This document shows, piece after piece, positions 34,677 through 48,300 of a DNA stretch of 64,000 nucleotides. The notes under the pieces are model-generated. The model was not told the origin of the DNA. It was given only the letters and a program-made list of their open reading frames with translations, and made no database searches. The stretch is taken from contig JBLDXI010000055.1 of the NCBI GenBank assembly GCA_047495785.1, positions 62,001 through 126,000 of the forward strand, in the 5' to 3' direction. Numbering within the stretch: the first letter of the stretch is position 1; the number at the start of each line of letters is the position of its first letter. The stretch is from Lepidodermella squamata (Eukaryota; Gastrotricha). Position numbers and translations under genes: made by a program.

Positions 34677-35821
34677 TTAGCGAGGTACCGGTGGTGGAGG
34701 CGGCGGCGGAGGTGGGGGAGGCAGACCAGGTGTACCTATCTGCCGGCCCCATTGTTGGTCGAATTGCGGTGGGTAAGGCGAGGGAGCCGGAGGTGGCGGC
34801 GGTGGCATCATTCCAGGCGGATACATACCTGAAAATACATAAATTTCATCATAAAATTTGAACAATTTTTTGCAACAAACCTGGAATGGCAAGACCAGGA
34901 GTTCTAACAGGAGCATAACCAGGGGGAGGAGGAGGAGCTGCCGCCAATCCAGGATAGCCATATGCTGTAGGATGAACAAGTGCAGCCAAGCCGAATGGTT
35001 GCGCTGGTGGAGGCGGAGGTGGCGGTAACATGACGGGAGGACCAGCCGAAGCAGCTGATGGAGCATCGGCGAAAATGGTATGAGGTCGTGCCGCGAGAGA
35101 CAGAGGGTTTTTAGCGGCAAGAAGTCGCTCAGCTGCACTTCCATGGCGCTCGCCTTTGCTTTCTTTTTTAAAGGCATAGGTGACTTGAATGGGTCGGTTA
35201 CACAAATACTGGCCGTTCATGGCTTCGATGGCGGCATCGGAAGCATCGAAACTGGCGTAAGAAATAAATGCGAAGCCCTTCGAGCTACCAGAATCTGGAT
35301 CCCGCATAATTTTGGGTACTTGTAGAATAACGCCAAAAGCGCTGAAAGTATCGTAGAGAAGCTTTTCGTCGACCTCGGGGTCAAGGTTGCCAATGAATAT
35401 ATTTGCGCCCACGTCGAGATTTTTCTGATGAGCCGACGCCTTGTTAACTCGGATGGGCTTGCCGTATAATTTGATCATGTTCATTATTTTAATAGCGTAA
35501 TCAGCGTCATCCTCAGCCATAAATTCCACAAATCCGTAACCCTGATGCGCGCCAGTAATTCGGTCCTTTGGCATGTGTACAGAAACTGAAATCGAGAAAA
35601 AAACGACGAGTTATTAGTCTGAATTGAGTGATCAACGATTGACTCACCGACTGGTCCGGATTGTAGAAATAGTTCCCATAGCAATGATTCATTGACTTTC
35701 TCATCCAAGCCGCCTACATAAATTGTAGCATCTGAAAAATAGGTAAAATTAAGAATTTAAGAAATAACCTTCAGAAGCTTCGCTTACCTTGATTTCGCTC
35801 CTGGATTGGACCAGCAGCCAT
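34677..35821 (-). CDS. SF3B4: Splicing factor 3B subunit 4
   Basis: Exons 35788-35821, 35648-35731, 34881-35585 and 34677-34828; 324 residues. It starts [20 protein letters not shown]. Two adjacent RRMs follow ([20 protein letters not shown] in the first; [20 protein letters not shown] and [20 protein letters not shown] in the second), then the long Pro/Gly-rich C-terminus with poly-Pro runs. Order and sequence match SF3B4 (SAP49/Hsh49), a subunit of the U2 snRNP SF3b complex that contacts SF3B2 and pre-mRNA near the branch site. Human SF3B4 has 424 residues; the Pro-rich tail is shorter here. The minus-strand poly(A) signal AATAAA maps to 34627-34632. Confidence 0.96.
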
Positions 35822-36432
35822 ATTTTAGTAAAAACTAAGAGAAATTGCACTAGCTATTAAGATAAGTTTCTCAATGTATGCGTAAACAACATTTTGACTT
35901 TTTTCAAACACTTAGGAAATAAATCTCACAAATGCGCCACTCATTTGAACTCTTGGGTGCTTTTTAAACCTAAGCGGCATACTCAGTTTTCTTGATCTTG
36001 CGAAAACGTCGCATATCAACAGATTAGTTCTTACGTCGACGCTGCAAGTAGGTAATCACGACACGAGCTAGCTGATGCCACTCGACCGAGAGACGATGAA
36101 ATAGAAAAGCCTCCAAAACCACATCTTGATGAAGTTCTGTATCGTCCACTTTAAAGCCGCCAAAGAGCGAAAAACCAAGTAAATACATCGCATCGCCACC
36201 TCACACGGCTCCAAAATGACTCCGTGATAAACCTGTGGCTAGTATTTCATGTTCCTCTAGCAAGACTCTAGCACGAAGAAGCAGTGAAACCGAGCGAAAC
36301 CGAGAAAATCACCGAGTTTTTCTGTTTCCGTGTTTTTACAGGTATTTGCGTACTTATGCGTGCTAACTGAATACATCTGTATACTATTAAGCAACTATCA
36401 AGGAAAAGATAAATTTACTATGTCCACTTACT
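35822..36432. other. Intergenic region
   Basis: Upstream side of SF3B4. No gene, RNA or repeat recognised. Confidence 0.5.
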
Positions 36433-37016
36433 ATGTCCACTTCTATACAAGCGAAACGAACGCTGAACCGCGAATACCGAATATCAACTACACCTGACGT
36501 CACCTTAACGATTCCAGATGCGTTGCCACCACTTGCCAATGGCGAATGGTTAAGGGAAGCAGCTCGAATCAATAGTTTGGAAATAGTGGACAACCCTGGT
36601 CAAGGCGATTGCCAATTCTAAGCGGCCAGGCGTGTTGGAATTCTGTATGACTTAATGCAGTTGAGGAGATTAGTCTAATCTCGCCTTTCTACAGGCGCCA
36701 ATGACCACCGGTGGGCCTACGACCCTAAAACGATGCAGGATGCGAGAAATTGCGGCGAGCCTTTGCCTGGTACAAGTATCGCCGAGTTGAAACGGCTTAT
36801 CTGCGTGCCAGCGAGGCAAGGCAATAACCTATCCTTATTATCGGTTGCAGATGGTATTCAGTCTTCAGGTTACTATCAAGGTGTTTGATGCTCACAGCCA
36901 AAACATTGTTTCCTGCGAAAATGGCCCGGCTGTTCTCCACAATGCGCAAGACGGTAGACGGCACTATGTTGCTTTGTTACCGCTGATAGATAAATTCCGC
37001 ACCTGACAGACCTGAA
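36433..37016 (+). pseudogene. OTU-type cysteine protease pseudogene
   Basis: An ATG-started frame reads 62 codons to an OTU-like catalytic Cys box (NPGQGDCQF) and stops at TAA 36619. The same frame resumes (AARRVGILYDLM...), meets another stop, then continues to about 36886. After a frameshift, a C-terminal OTU-like segment follows (VTIKVFDAHS ... RRHYVALLPL), with a His-Tyr pair in the place of the OTU catalytic His. At least two in-frame stops and one frameshift show decay. OTU domains occur in deubiquitinases and also in mobile elements and viruses; the source is not clear. No flanking repeats were found. Confidence 0.6.
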
Positions 37017-39367
37017 AATTTCTCAAATAGCAGCCCGATGGAAATGCTGGCTGCAATATCCGAGGAGTCTGCACTTATTTCGCGCAGTAACAGGTAACAG
37101 GCATCAGGCAAAGTTAGCGGCAATTCCAAGGCAGATAACATTTTTCAAACATCTCGAGTTTTCCGCGTCGCTTCTTGAAAATAACCATTCGACCTCAAAA
37201 ATAAGAATAATATAAAAACATAATTTTTCAAATTGAAAATTGGGTTTCAGATGTTGCTTAATGTAGATTCAATGTATTAATATTATTTATTTGCCGCAGC
37301 TTTATTGTGATTTGGCGGATCCAAGCCGGACTTTGAAAGGTTGAGTTACCAGTCAAGGCAGAGAGCTGAGGGAGCAGATGTGGCTTTGCGAAGTTTTGCT
37401 CTTCGCATGTACTTGTTTTCGCCAGTATTTTTTGAAATTTACAGGTCTTCAGTAAAAACCAGGCATGGATTTTATGGCAACTGACCCTAGCCTAGTCAAC
37501 CCTGGCGTTTTTCGACCTGACGATTTGTCGATATGACAAAAGGCCAGTCGCCAACCCTCGTTCTGAATCAAGCCGAGTTCGATAAAACTTTGACAGAAAT
37601 TACACTTTTAACGATGAGGAATGTTCGAATGGCAGTTTTGTCCGATTCCTACGACTGACTGAGCGCTGAGCGGCTTTATCGGAATTGAAATTTATTTTGG
37701 CGTATGGCTTTTACCCCGCTGACTAGGCCTGGCCTGGTCTGCGTCGGAAATAGAAACAGAAAAACTGTCAACAGTATTGTTATAATTCGAAATATGCAGT
37801 TTCAATTTCAGCGGATAAGTCAAACCAGCCTTCAAACACATGAAGTGCATCAGTGCGATTTTGATGCCGGTTTCAAGATAACTATGAAATTCGTTCATTG
37901 TGCAGGATAATTTTAAGACTTGCGGGATGAGTGAAATTTTATTCAGCTTTCTAACTTGAAACTTGAAGCTGTTTTATTTCTACAAGACGAAACATTTTCA
38001 TGATATCAGCCGCGTCGCATCATGTCCGATTTGACTTAATTATGTGTGATTCTGTGGTGCTACCCATTTGACGGAAATCCTGTTTTAATTTTTGCTGTGC
38101 AGTAGAAAAGTCTGTTTAGCGTGACTTCAGCGTAACAGCGCACACCCGAGTGAGTGAGCATTATATGAATCGTGAAGTACATATAATCCATATAATGGCT
38201 ATTTCTTAAACACAAATAAACAGTTAGATGCTGCTGGTAAAATCGTAGCTTGCAAGAATTTTGTAAAACGGTAAAATAGTTACCACCAAATGGAACTTTG
38301 CATTAGCGTTGCTGTGAAGTGAATAATTGTTGCTGAGCGACATCAAATATTTATAGCAGCAGTATAGGTAGCGTTTGCATTTTCTTTCGACCCAATTTGT
38401 TGGACGATTTTGTTTTCACTCAACTTGCGAAGGGTGTCCAACGCTCGCATTACATCAGGCATATTGATAAGATCAGATTCCATCAGTTTGTAATCAGTAA
38501 TCAGTCGTGCTTTCACTAGTACTAGAACATGGATATTTCATTTCTCTTCGTTGTCCAGAAATTTCTTGACAGTGTGGTGTTGTTTTCCTGTGGTGCGATG
38601 CAATTACCTTTCCTTGCCATCCATTGTTATTGCCGAGACCGCGCCAAGAAACGCCTGCTCCTAACAGCTTCAAGTAAACTTTCTCCGGGAGAATTGAATA
38701 AATGAATCCGCGATAATGCCACTAAAATAAAGATGGTCATAGAGCCTGTCTTTGCGCGTTCACACTTACTGCTGCACGTGCTATTATTGTGATAATATTT
38801 TATTACGAAGAAACTTCATCACCTCATAATGAAACTCAAAGACAGGCGAGCCTACTTGGAATAACAAATGGGAAGAAACCAGGCACGCAGTCGACGGGTA
38901 GGTGTGTAAAAGGCAGTCGAAGATTGTCACGGCGTTACTTTTTGTTTGCCCATAACCACCCAGAGATAGCGTGAGTAAATTTAACAATCAGTGGTATAAT
39001 TAATTGAGAATTCACTCTTCAAATAAACAAACCGCCGCACTGCGGACGCCGATTTATTTTATTGCGCGCGCTCACCTCGCACGCGCTTCTGGGTAAGTAA
39101 TAGCCGTATGATTACGATGGCCCGCGGTCCTCGTGTTCTGCGGTGGGTGGCGATGTTTAATTTATTTAATCGCTTTCTCGCGAATAAAATTTGTTTAACA
39201 CCATGCCTGTTTTTCCTTGGCTTTTCTTAGAACACTTGTTTATTGCCCTGGTTTACTTGTATTTAATAAGTGTTTCACCTGAAAATAAATTTCAAAAATT
39301 ACAATCCGTTCTGACCATTTTGCAAATTTTTAAGTTTGTAGTTATTGTGATGTTACTCTGACCTGCG
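37017..39367. other. Long intergenic region upstream of the giant gene
   Basis: About 2.35 kb without a supported gene. A GC-richer patch lies at about 39030-39150. The short frames at 37704 and 38789 lack similarity. The promoter of the giant gene should lie near its right end. Confidence 0.5.
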
Positions 39368-42300
39368 ATGAATCCATCGGTTTTAGTGGCCATTGTCTAT
39401 TTCTTCGCCACTCTAGACTTCGTGAACGCAGCTGATGCTTACGGTGAGAGTTAGAAAAATCAGCAAATCAGATCGTCAACATATTTTTTCGATATAGATG
39501 TGTGTCGAGCTGGTCTCACGTCACAAGAAAATCCCTTCACTGAAAGCGACCGGTCGCTGACGATTTTCCTCGACTTGAAATTCAAATGTGACGGTGCTTT
39601 AACTAACATAGAATATTTCAGCGAGCGTTCCGACGGGTCGGTTTTTTACGTCGACGTATGGCGGGCGGGCAGCGGCGAGAATCAGTATATTCTCGTCGGC
39701 TCCATACGCCTGACTGCGGTTTCGTTCGGCCGCCAATCCATCGACGTCGATCTTGATAAGCGTTTCCGCGTTCAGCAAGGTGACATGCTTGGAATACACT
39801 ACGACAGTGGCGGCGATGGTGTTGTGGTGCCCTATTTCACGCCGATGCGCCCTGGCCCCTTCGCCCAGGACCAGTACTCGGACATTGTGACTTTGGGTTA
39901 CTACAACAGCCAAATTTTGTCGACACTTCAAGGCAACCAGTTTATCACCATTCTGCCAATCCAACCGCGATCTCGCATACCCGCGCTGATCGCGACCGTC
40001 TCGCCCGGCAAAGTGCTATTTTCGTGCAATTTTACCGACACCTTGTGCGGAATGGATACTATTGCTGATCCCACTGGTTTCAAGTGGGTCACTGGCCAGG
40101 CGTACCGCGCTCAGCTCAGCCCTGAACAAACCGCAATAGATAACACTATAAAAACGAACCTTGGCTACATGGCTTATACGACTAGCGCATCTGACGTTAG
40201 AAGCGGACGGACAAGTTTGACACGCCGTAGTTTGACATGCCCCAGTTCTGCGACGAATGAGTGCTGCCTCAGCTTCTACGTCATCCTCTACGGAACGGCT
40301 ATTTTAACGGTTAAAATTCGGCGGCAATCAGATCAGATGGCGGAGACGCTTGGCGTTGTAGTCGGGCAAACAGCCGGAAATATGTGGCCCCAAGTTTACA
40401 AAACCTTTTCTTCTACTGGCGGCTTTGATGTAAGTTAAATTTCGATCTTACATTCACTCGAAGAATACGAAAATGTTAAAAAATTAAAGCGAAAAATTGA
40501 TCTTATCGTAATTTTTTTATTTTCGCAGCTCATTTTCGAAGCTGAACGCGGAACCCAAGGGGACTCGACGGCAGCCTTGGACGATGTAGTACTCTCGGAA
40601 GGTCGCTGCCCAACAATTGATGGTAAGAAAATGGCTGGAGATTTTCTAATTAATGCATTAATTTGTTGCCAGATGCTGCTGCAACATGCGGAAACTACTC
40701 ATGCTCATTTGACGACTCAAAGTGCGGTTTTTCGTCTATATCGCAACAAACCGCATTCGAGTGGTCTTGGCAAACCGGCCCGTCGCCAAACCGACCTTCG
40801 AATACCGGCCCTAGCGGTGGTTTGATGAGCCGCGGCGCTTACCTCCTGGCCAGCTCGTTCGGCCGCCTGCCTAACGACAGAGCTCAAATCGCCAGCCGGC
40901 CTCTCGCAATCGGTTGCATGCGCTCCCGCGTGGTCTGTTACACGGTTTCTTTCTACTTCCACATGTACGGACCTCGCGAAGGGCGTCTCAACGTCTACGC
41001 GATGTACAACACGCAGCAAAAGCTTCTCTGGACAACGGCTGGTGACCACGGCGATGGCTGGATTTTCATCGAAACTGACCAACAACCAATCACTGATGTC
41101 CCATTCACGGTTCAAACAATCCGCGTCGTTTTCGAAGCTGTGATCGGCGGCAGCCAGTTTAGCGATATCGCAGTCGATCAAGTTCAAGTAAATTTCCAGG
41201 CTTGCAAATGTAGGTTTTCGAATTTTTCATTTTTTCGTTTGTTTAAACGTTTTCATTGAAAAGCCGTTGAGACGGCGTGTTTCGCCGGACCGGAGTCGAT
41301 CGCTACACCTCCGCGTCAACTCGCCCGGCCGTCGAACCAGCTGACTATTTGCGACTCAATGACCTTCCCATGCGGAGGTCGAGTTCGAGCTTGGGAGGTC
41401 TATTCGACTTATGCGCCATCAACCGTCTTCGCCGCTGCTTTCCGACCAATCGCCGGCGGAAATCGATATCGCCAAGTTGGGCAAAATGTTATAAAGCTGT
41501 CAACTGCTGGTCAGCAATCGGTTAAGATCGAGGACGCTGATCAGTTTGTTGTCCAGCCGGGAGATGGTAAAATTTTTCGCGCTTTCCCGATGAATTAATG
41601 CTAATGATTTATTTAGTGATGGGATTTTACTACGACTCGCGGTTCACTCGTGGCATTCTCGCATTTGACAACTCGAGTGTTGCATCGGTTGGCGCTAACT
41701 GTTGGGAAGCTCCAGTCTGGAAGTCTGACGTAGAACAACTGATGACCACTGACACTTTCGTCGATGTGAATGCCGTAGGCGGAGCTGTGGTGAAACGCCA
41801 ACACTACATCAAGGCATACGTTCTCGGTACCCAAAGCTGTGGAGTTGTGCCTGATATCCTGAACGCCGTGGCTCAGCCTTCGTTCACAGGCCGAACAAGC
41901 GTAGTCGGCGATGCTGTTGTCTACTCATGCTTACCTGGCTTCAACATGGAAGGCCCGTCGACAGTGACTTGCACGTTCGCTGCAACCTGGTCGGAGCTGC
42001 CAGTCTGTGTTGCGACACCGATTTGCGAGGCTGGCCCGCCTAACATCGCCCCGGCCGCTGTTTATTTCACACCAGCTGAACGCTCGTCCTACCTCCACAT
42101 TTGCGCGACCAACTTCGTGCGCTGTGACGGCTTGATCAGCAACTGGCAGTTTTACAGCATTCGAAACGACAATTCGACCGTTTACCTCACTATCTGGCGC
42201 AAGGTTTTCGGAACAAATTTCCAGCTGGTCGGGAAATCTGCAGGTCGAGCTATTCGAGTTGGTCGAGTTCTCATCGACTTGCCGACGAATGACGACCGAA

Positions 42301-45300
42301 TCGCGGTGAAATCTGGCGATGTCCTCGGCATCATGTACCCAACCTCGCAAAGTCAGGCTGTTGTTTCAATTGCTACAGAGAACATGCTGATGGGTTTCTC
42401 CCGGGATGATCTGCATCAATGCTACGTCCAAGCTCTGTTCGATGAAGATGTGGCAAATCGAATGACGATTGATAAATCGGTTCATGTTGATGACATACTC
42501 GAACGACGTATTCTAGCTGTTAAAGCTTCAGTGGATTGTAAGTTTTTGAAAGCTCGGATTAACCTTAAATCATAAATTTTTTTTTACAAAGCTGGAGATC
42601 GATGCCAACCACCGCCGACTATCAGTAATGCAGTCATTCAAAATCAATCGTTCCGCGTGGGTGACATCCCTACGGTCGGTGATAAGGTGGTGTACACCTG
42701 CACTCGTGGTTTTACCATGCTCGGTGGTGATACTATCACTTGTCTATCATCTGGTCGTTGGACCGCCGCCCCGCAGTGCCGTGCCCTTCCAGCTTGCACA
42801 ATCGGCCCGGGCAACGTCTCGCCCGATCCAAGCACCCTAGGCGACCCTGGAACCGCCCTGTTCATCTGCCCAACTAACCGCATCACCTGCCCTGGCGTGA
42901 TTCAAGAATGGCAGTACTATTCGTTGTATGGAACGGGGGCTGCTGTTTACCTCGGCATTTGGAGAAAGCTATCTGAGACCAAGTTCCAGCTGGTCGGATC
43001 CAACATGATTCGACCATCGCAGGCCGGAAAAATGACCTTCGAAGTTCCTGATTTTGACCAGATTACTGTTCAACCTGGCGATATCGTTGGTGTTTTCTAC
43101 GAGGTTGAGTCCCAGGCTGGCGAAATTGCATTTGCAAATGAGTAAGGTCAAAGTTTTTTACATTGAAAATCTCAACAATTATTTTTTCCCAGTGCCTATC
43201 CTGGCGGCTTCCCGCCAAGCGCCTTCTCAGGGCAGCAGTGCATGCTTGCCTCGCTATATAAGAACGACATTTACCGGCAAATGGCGGCAAATTCTTACGT
43301 CTCGATTCAACCAGATCGAGTCGATCAGCGAATTGCTGCTCTGAGTGCCGTGGTCAGATGTAAGTCCGAAAATTTCTGACATCTCCCTAGAGGTTGTGGT
43401 TACATAGGAAACTAACTCAAAATCGGTGGTGGTGGTGGTTAGAGTGATTTTTAAATTTATAAGTTAAGGGGGATGCCGTTGTGTTTTTCCAAGCTGATGA
43501 TGTTTATTCTGTTCGACAACGACGAGCAGCTATCGGCACGTGTGGACCTGCACCGAGCGTGTTGAACGCCGCTGCCGAAGCGTCATTCGACAGCTTCCAA
43601 TCAACCCCAGGCGACTACGTCACATACACCTGCGCGTCGGGCTTCATCATGACGGGCAACATGACATCTCGCTGCAATCCTTCCGGACGCTGGACCGAAC
43701 TGCCGGTATGTGCTGAATTGCCGCGATGCACTCTCGGGTCGTACAACATTCCTGATCTACCGACCGGGCTCGCGCGGCCTGGTAACTGGCTTAACATCTG
43801 CTTGAAGCATTCGCTCACCTGTTCGGGCCAAATCAGCCGCTGGCAGCTGCTGAGCTTGGGCGAGTCCATTGTCTACGCCTCGGTCTGGCGCCGGGTTGGC
43901 GAAGGCGAATACGCCTTGGTCGGGTACAATCGGTTGAACATTTCTCGAGCGGGTCTTCTTACTATGTTTGTCGAGCCGGAGGAGCGAATCTTCGTGAGAG
44001 CTGGTGACTTACTCGGCATTTTCTACGACGACCCTGAGGCGATTGGTGCCATCCCGTATGCCGACCCGCAAAACCTGGGCCCTGTGCCGGTTTCGAACCT
44101 CGACACCTGTCTATCAGCCGCGTACTACCTACCTGAACTGACTCATTACATTTCAATCAACCGATACATCCGTTTTGCTACTGATTCCAAGCCATTTAAC
44201 CGGCGTTTCATGTTGAAGGCTTTTGTTAAGGACGATCAAGGCTGTGGCCCTGTTCCGACTGTAGCCAACGCCCAGTCTGAACACCAGATCTGGAACAGAA
44301 CGAGCCAGTTCGGAGATGTCGCTGTATTCCACTGTGTATCTGGCTATTCGATGGTTGGCGATGCGGCGGTTACTTGTAGCCAGACTGAAGGCCGGTGGAC
44401 TGATGCGCCCAAGTGCATTGAGAAGCCACTTTGCTCCATTGGACCGAAGCAACTGTCTCCGTCGTTGGGCAACGGCGATTTATCAACCTCATTCATTATG
44501 TGCCCTACTTTGACCTTCACGTGTGCTGGCGAGGTTGCGGAATGGGAAATCTACTCGGTTCGCGACGATGGAACAACTGGCTACGTCAGTGTTTGGCGAA
44601 GGTAATTTGATTCACCTTTTCAAAATTTTGCTATTTTTTTACTATTATCCATCCATTTTTCTTTATTTTTTCCGCAGGGTTAACTCCGGGTTCCAACTAG
44701 TTGGGTTTAATAGACTCACTGCTAACCGCATTGGCGTAGTACGCCAAGCCATCCGTCCTTCGGAGAGGATTCAAGTTCAAGCTGGAGACTTTTTGGGTAC
44801 CTTGATTTTTATTAAAAGTGTGAAAGATTTATTTATTTATCTGCTTGTGGCTTTTTTCAGCAATTTTCTACGAGGACCAGACGGTTCCGGCGATTATTCC
44901 ATGGGCTACATCGAATAACCTCGGTGGTTTCACGCGCAACAGCCTGGTCGACTGCAACGTGGCCGACGTATACCAGTCTGGCTTATTGCCATTCGCCTTG
45001 CCTAACACTCGAACCTTCCAAGTCTCGGGCTCAATTTCACGCCGATTGCCCGCTATTCGTGGCTTCATTTACGGGACGGGTGGCTGCGGACCGGTGCCGT
45101 CGTTAGACAATGGCGTTGTCTATATGAGCACCAGCAGCACCCCGAATCAAAGTGTTGTCAACGACTATGCGAAATATCAATGCAACTCGGGTTTCGGTAT
45201 GAAATAACTGATCTCAGAGGACATTTTCTTAATTTTTATTACAGTGCTTTACGGCCCTGAAATCGTTTCTTGCCTCGCATCTGGACGTTGGTCGGCGCCA

Positions 45301-48300
45301 CCCGCTTGTCTGAGCCCTGAAGCCTGCATGGCCGGTGCGCGTACTATTCGAGCTCCTAGTCAAGGTCTCGTCATCGACAAAAATTACATGGCTCTTTGCC
45401 CGGCTGCTGTTTTCCGCTGCCCTGGCGTTCTTGATGTTTGGGAATTTTTCAAGTGAGGCTTTTATTTTCATCGCCACACATGCTGTGTGTGTGTGTAGTC
45501 GCCATAGTATTTTTATGCTAGATAACGTAGTAATAGCATTGTGTGAGCGTCGTTTATTGATTATGTGCAGTAGTTTTTCATGTGCGCGCGTGCTCTTATA
45601 AAGCTCGTATATGAGTCGTATGTTGGCTGGAGGTCGTGGCAGGCCTCTGTAACTCAGCGACTTGAGAGCCGGGCTTGCCGAATGGCTGGCCGGTGGGAGT
45701 CCTGTCTCTGGATGTCACATGTCGATCGAGCGCCCCGTGTAAGTACGCCATCAACATGGTCGGTGCGGCGGAGGCCGTACTGCCCAGGTTGTGTAATGAC
45801 ACGTCAAAGGTCAGGTCCTAACGGAAGCAGCCTAACGATGTGCGTGGTGAGCGGTACCGGGACAGTGCTTGTGAATGTGTGCCTTAGGCAGCCCATCGGT
45901 TCAGATGGACGCAAATCTTTTTCATTTTTTATTTTTTATTTTTTTTATATCACCCATTGAAACTTGTAGCCACAACATTTATAGTATCTTGTGACTTATT
46001 TACCTTTTTTATTTTTTATTTTTATTTTTTTTTATAGCGTGCTGGGTGGAGCTAATTCAGTCTATCTGAGTGTATGGCGTCGCCGGTCTATGAATGAATT
46101 TGTCTTGATCGGAGCTCATCTGGTGACAAGCGTCGATGCTGGGCACAATCTGTTCATGCCGCCCGGCAAGCAACGGATCGTTGTTGAAGCGGGCGATTTC
46201 ATCGGCTTCTTCTACGAGCTGGAAACTTCTGCCGGTGTGATGACTTACGCCGACTCGACTCACCTGGGCGGGGCTTCACCGGTCGACCTAATGACTGACT
46301 GCATCACAGCTCCGTTATACAAGGCTCAAATCTACCAGCAAATGTCAATTCGGGGCTCAGTTCTTATTGACGGCGGCAGCAAAGCCAACCGCCTTTACAG
46401 CCTTCGTGCCTACGTCAAGTCAGAATCTGTTTGCGGCTCGATTCCTCACGTCGACTACGCCACTTCGTTCTACGCGGCTGCTGGACGGCCAATCAGGATC
46501 AATGACACCGTTGAATACTCGTGTGATGTCAATCGATTCCTGATAGGCCAGGCAAACATCACTTGCACGGCTGAGAACGGCTGGACCCAAGAGCCATCTT
46601 GCATCGAAAGTCCGACTTGCTATGCCGGTTCTAATTTGAACCCGCTTAGAAAGGAGGATTTTCTAGTGAATTCAACGACTACGAATGTAAGAGATAAACT
46701 TCTATCAAATTAAGCTTACTTATTGTATTTTCCACAGTTGACTATTTGTCCGAGCGAAGTATTCTCATGCCTGGGCGATGTCTATGGCTGGGAGGTTTAC
46801 TCGTTGGTCGATGATAACAGCCCGATATTCGCCGGCGTTTTCCGACCTGGAGTCGACTCGGATAACAAAACCTTCGAAGTTGTTGGCTACATGCGAGGAA
46901 GTGCGACGAAGATCGGGCGAGTTTACATCGATTCTTCACCTTCGATCTCAACTCGAAAACCTATCCGCGTCAGACCAGGGTAAGAAAGTATATACCGCAA
47001 TTGGGGCATGCTAAATATTTTTTATATCAGCGACTTCATTGGTATTTTCTATGATTACCGCTGGTCGGTTCCAACTGTTGCCACGGTTAATCCGATCGAA
47101 CAAGTCAATATTTCGGCCTGTCCCGAGCAGAATGTGTCGACTACAACAACAATGTTCCCCGTCATTCCGCCTGAGACAACGACAATAAATTGGAGTAATT
47201 ATCTACCTTAATTTTTAATTAATTTTTAATTTCTTTGTTTTAGTGAAATTGAGATCAGCAAATGACTCGGCCGTTCCCAAGCCTTGCGCGGTGAATGATA
47301 CGCACGTTAAAGCCGGTAGTGAGATGATCACTCGTCGAGAATTCGATGCGCTGGTTCAAGAACTTGAAGAGCGATTCACCGGCGATGTCCTCGTCAACTG
47401 TATCACAGCACAAGTCTACCGGTCTTCTATCGATAACGTCTTGTCAAGCGGCATAAACACGTTGCTATCACTACCGCAAGGTGTAATGACTCGCCGACTA
47501 CTTCGAGTCCGCGCTTTTGTCAAAGGCGTACCAGCTTGCCCTGCTCCGCCTAAGATTCGAAGCGGTGTGTTGGTGCCGAGTTTCACCCGACCAACTGCTG
47601 AACCGGGTGACACTGTCGTTCTACGCTGTGCTAGCGGCCTTCGCATTCGCGGCAATCCAGTCATTTCGTGTCTATCCACCGGGAAATGGTCGTCGCCTCT
47701 GCCAAGTTGCGAGCCTGTTCCAACCCCAGCCCCGCGATGCCTTCGAAGCTCTCTGCCATCAGATGTGAGAATAGCTAACTTTATTTTTTAATTTTCTAAT
47801 TTTTTTATTATTAGAATGGTATTCCGAAACTGCTTGTGATGCCGTTGTTTGTCGGCAGTCAGGCGGAACCTGGAGATGCGGCCGAGTTTGCGTGCGCTGA
47901 TTCGTACTATCTCATCGGCCCGTCAAACACGACGTGTCTACCGAACGGCTCGTGGTCTGCACCGCCCTCCTGTTCGGCGACCAGACCCCCGACCACCTGC
48001 GGCCCGCCACCGCCGACCGTCGAACACGCGGTTGTAGTCGAAACCACTCTGGACAATCCTAACTCAATGAAACCCGCCAACGCCGCTGGTGTCGAGGGCG
48101 ACATTGTCGTCTACCGATGCCGCCCTGGCTATGTGATGCGCGGTAATTCCACAGTGCGTTGCCAGCCCTCGTCAGCCTGGTCTCAGCCGCCGGTCTGCGT
48201 TATTGAAACTGGAAGCTGTGGCGATGTTCCAAGCGTTGATAACGCTCGAGCATTGCCCTCGTTCTATTTCCGCCCTAGTCGCATCGGGGATGTTGTCTAC

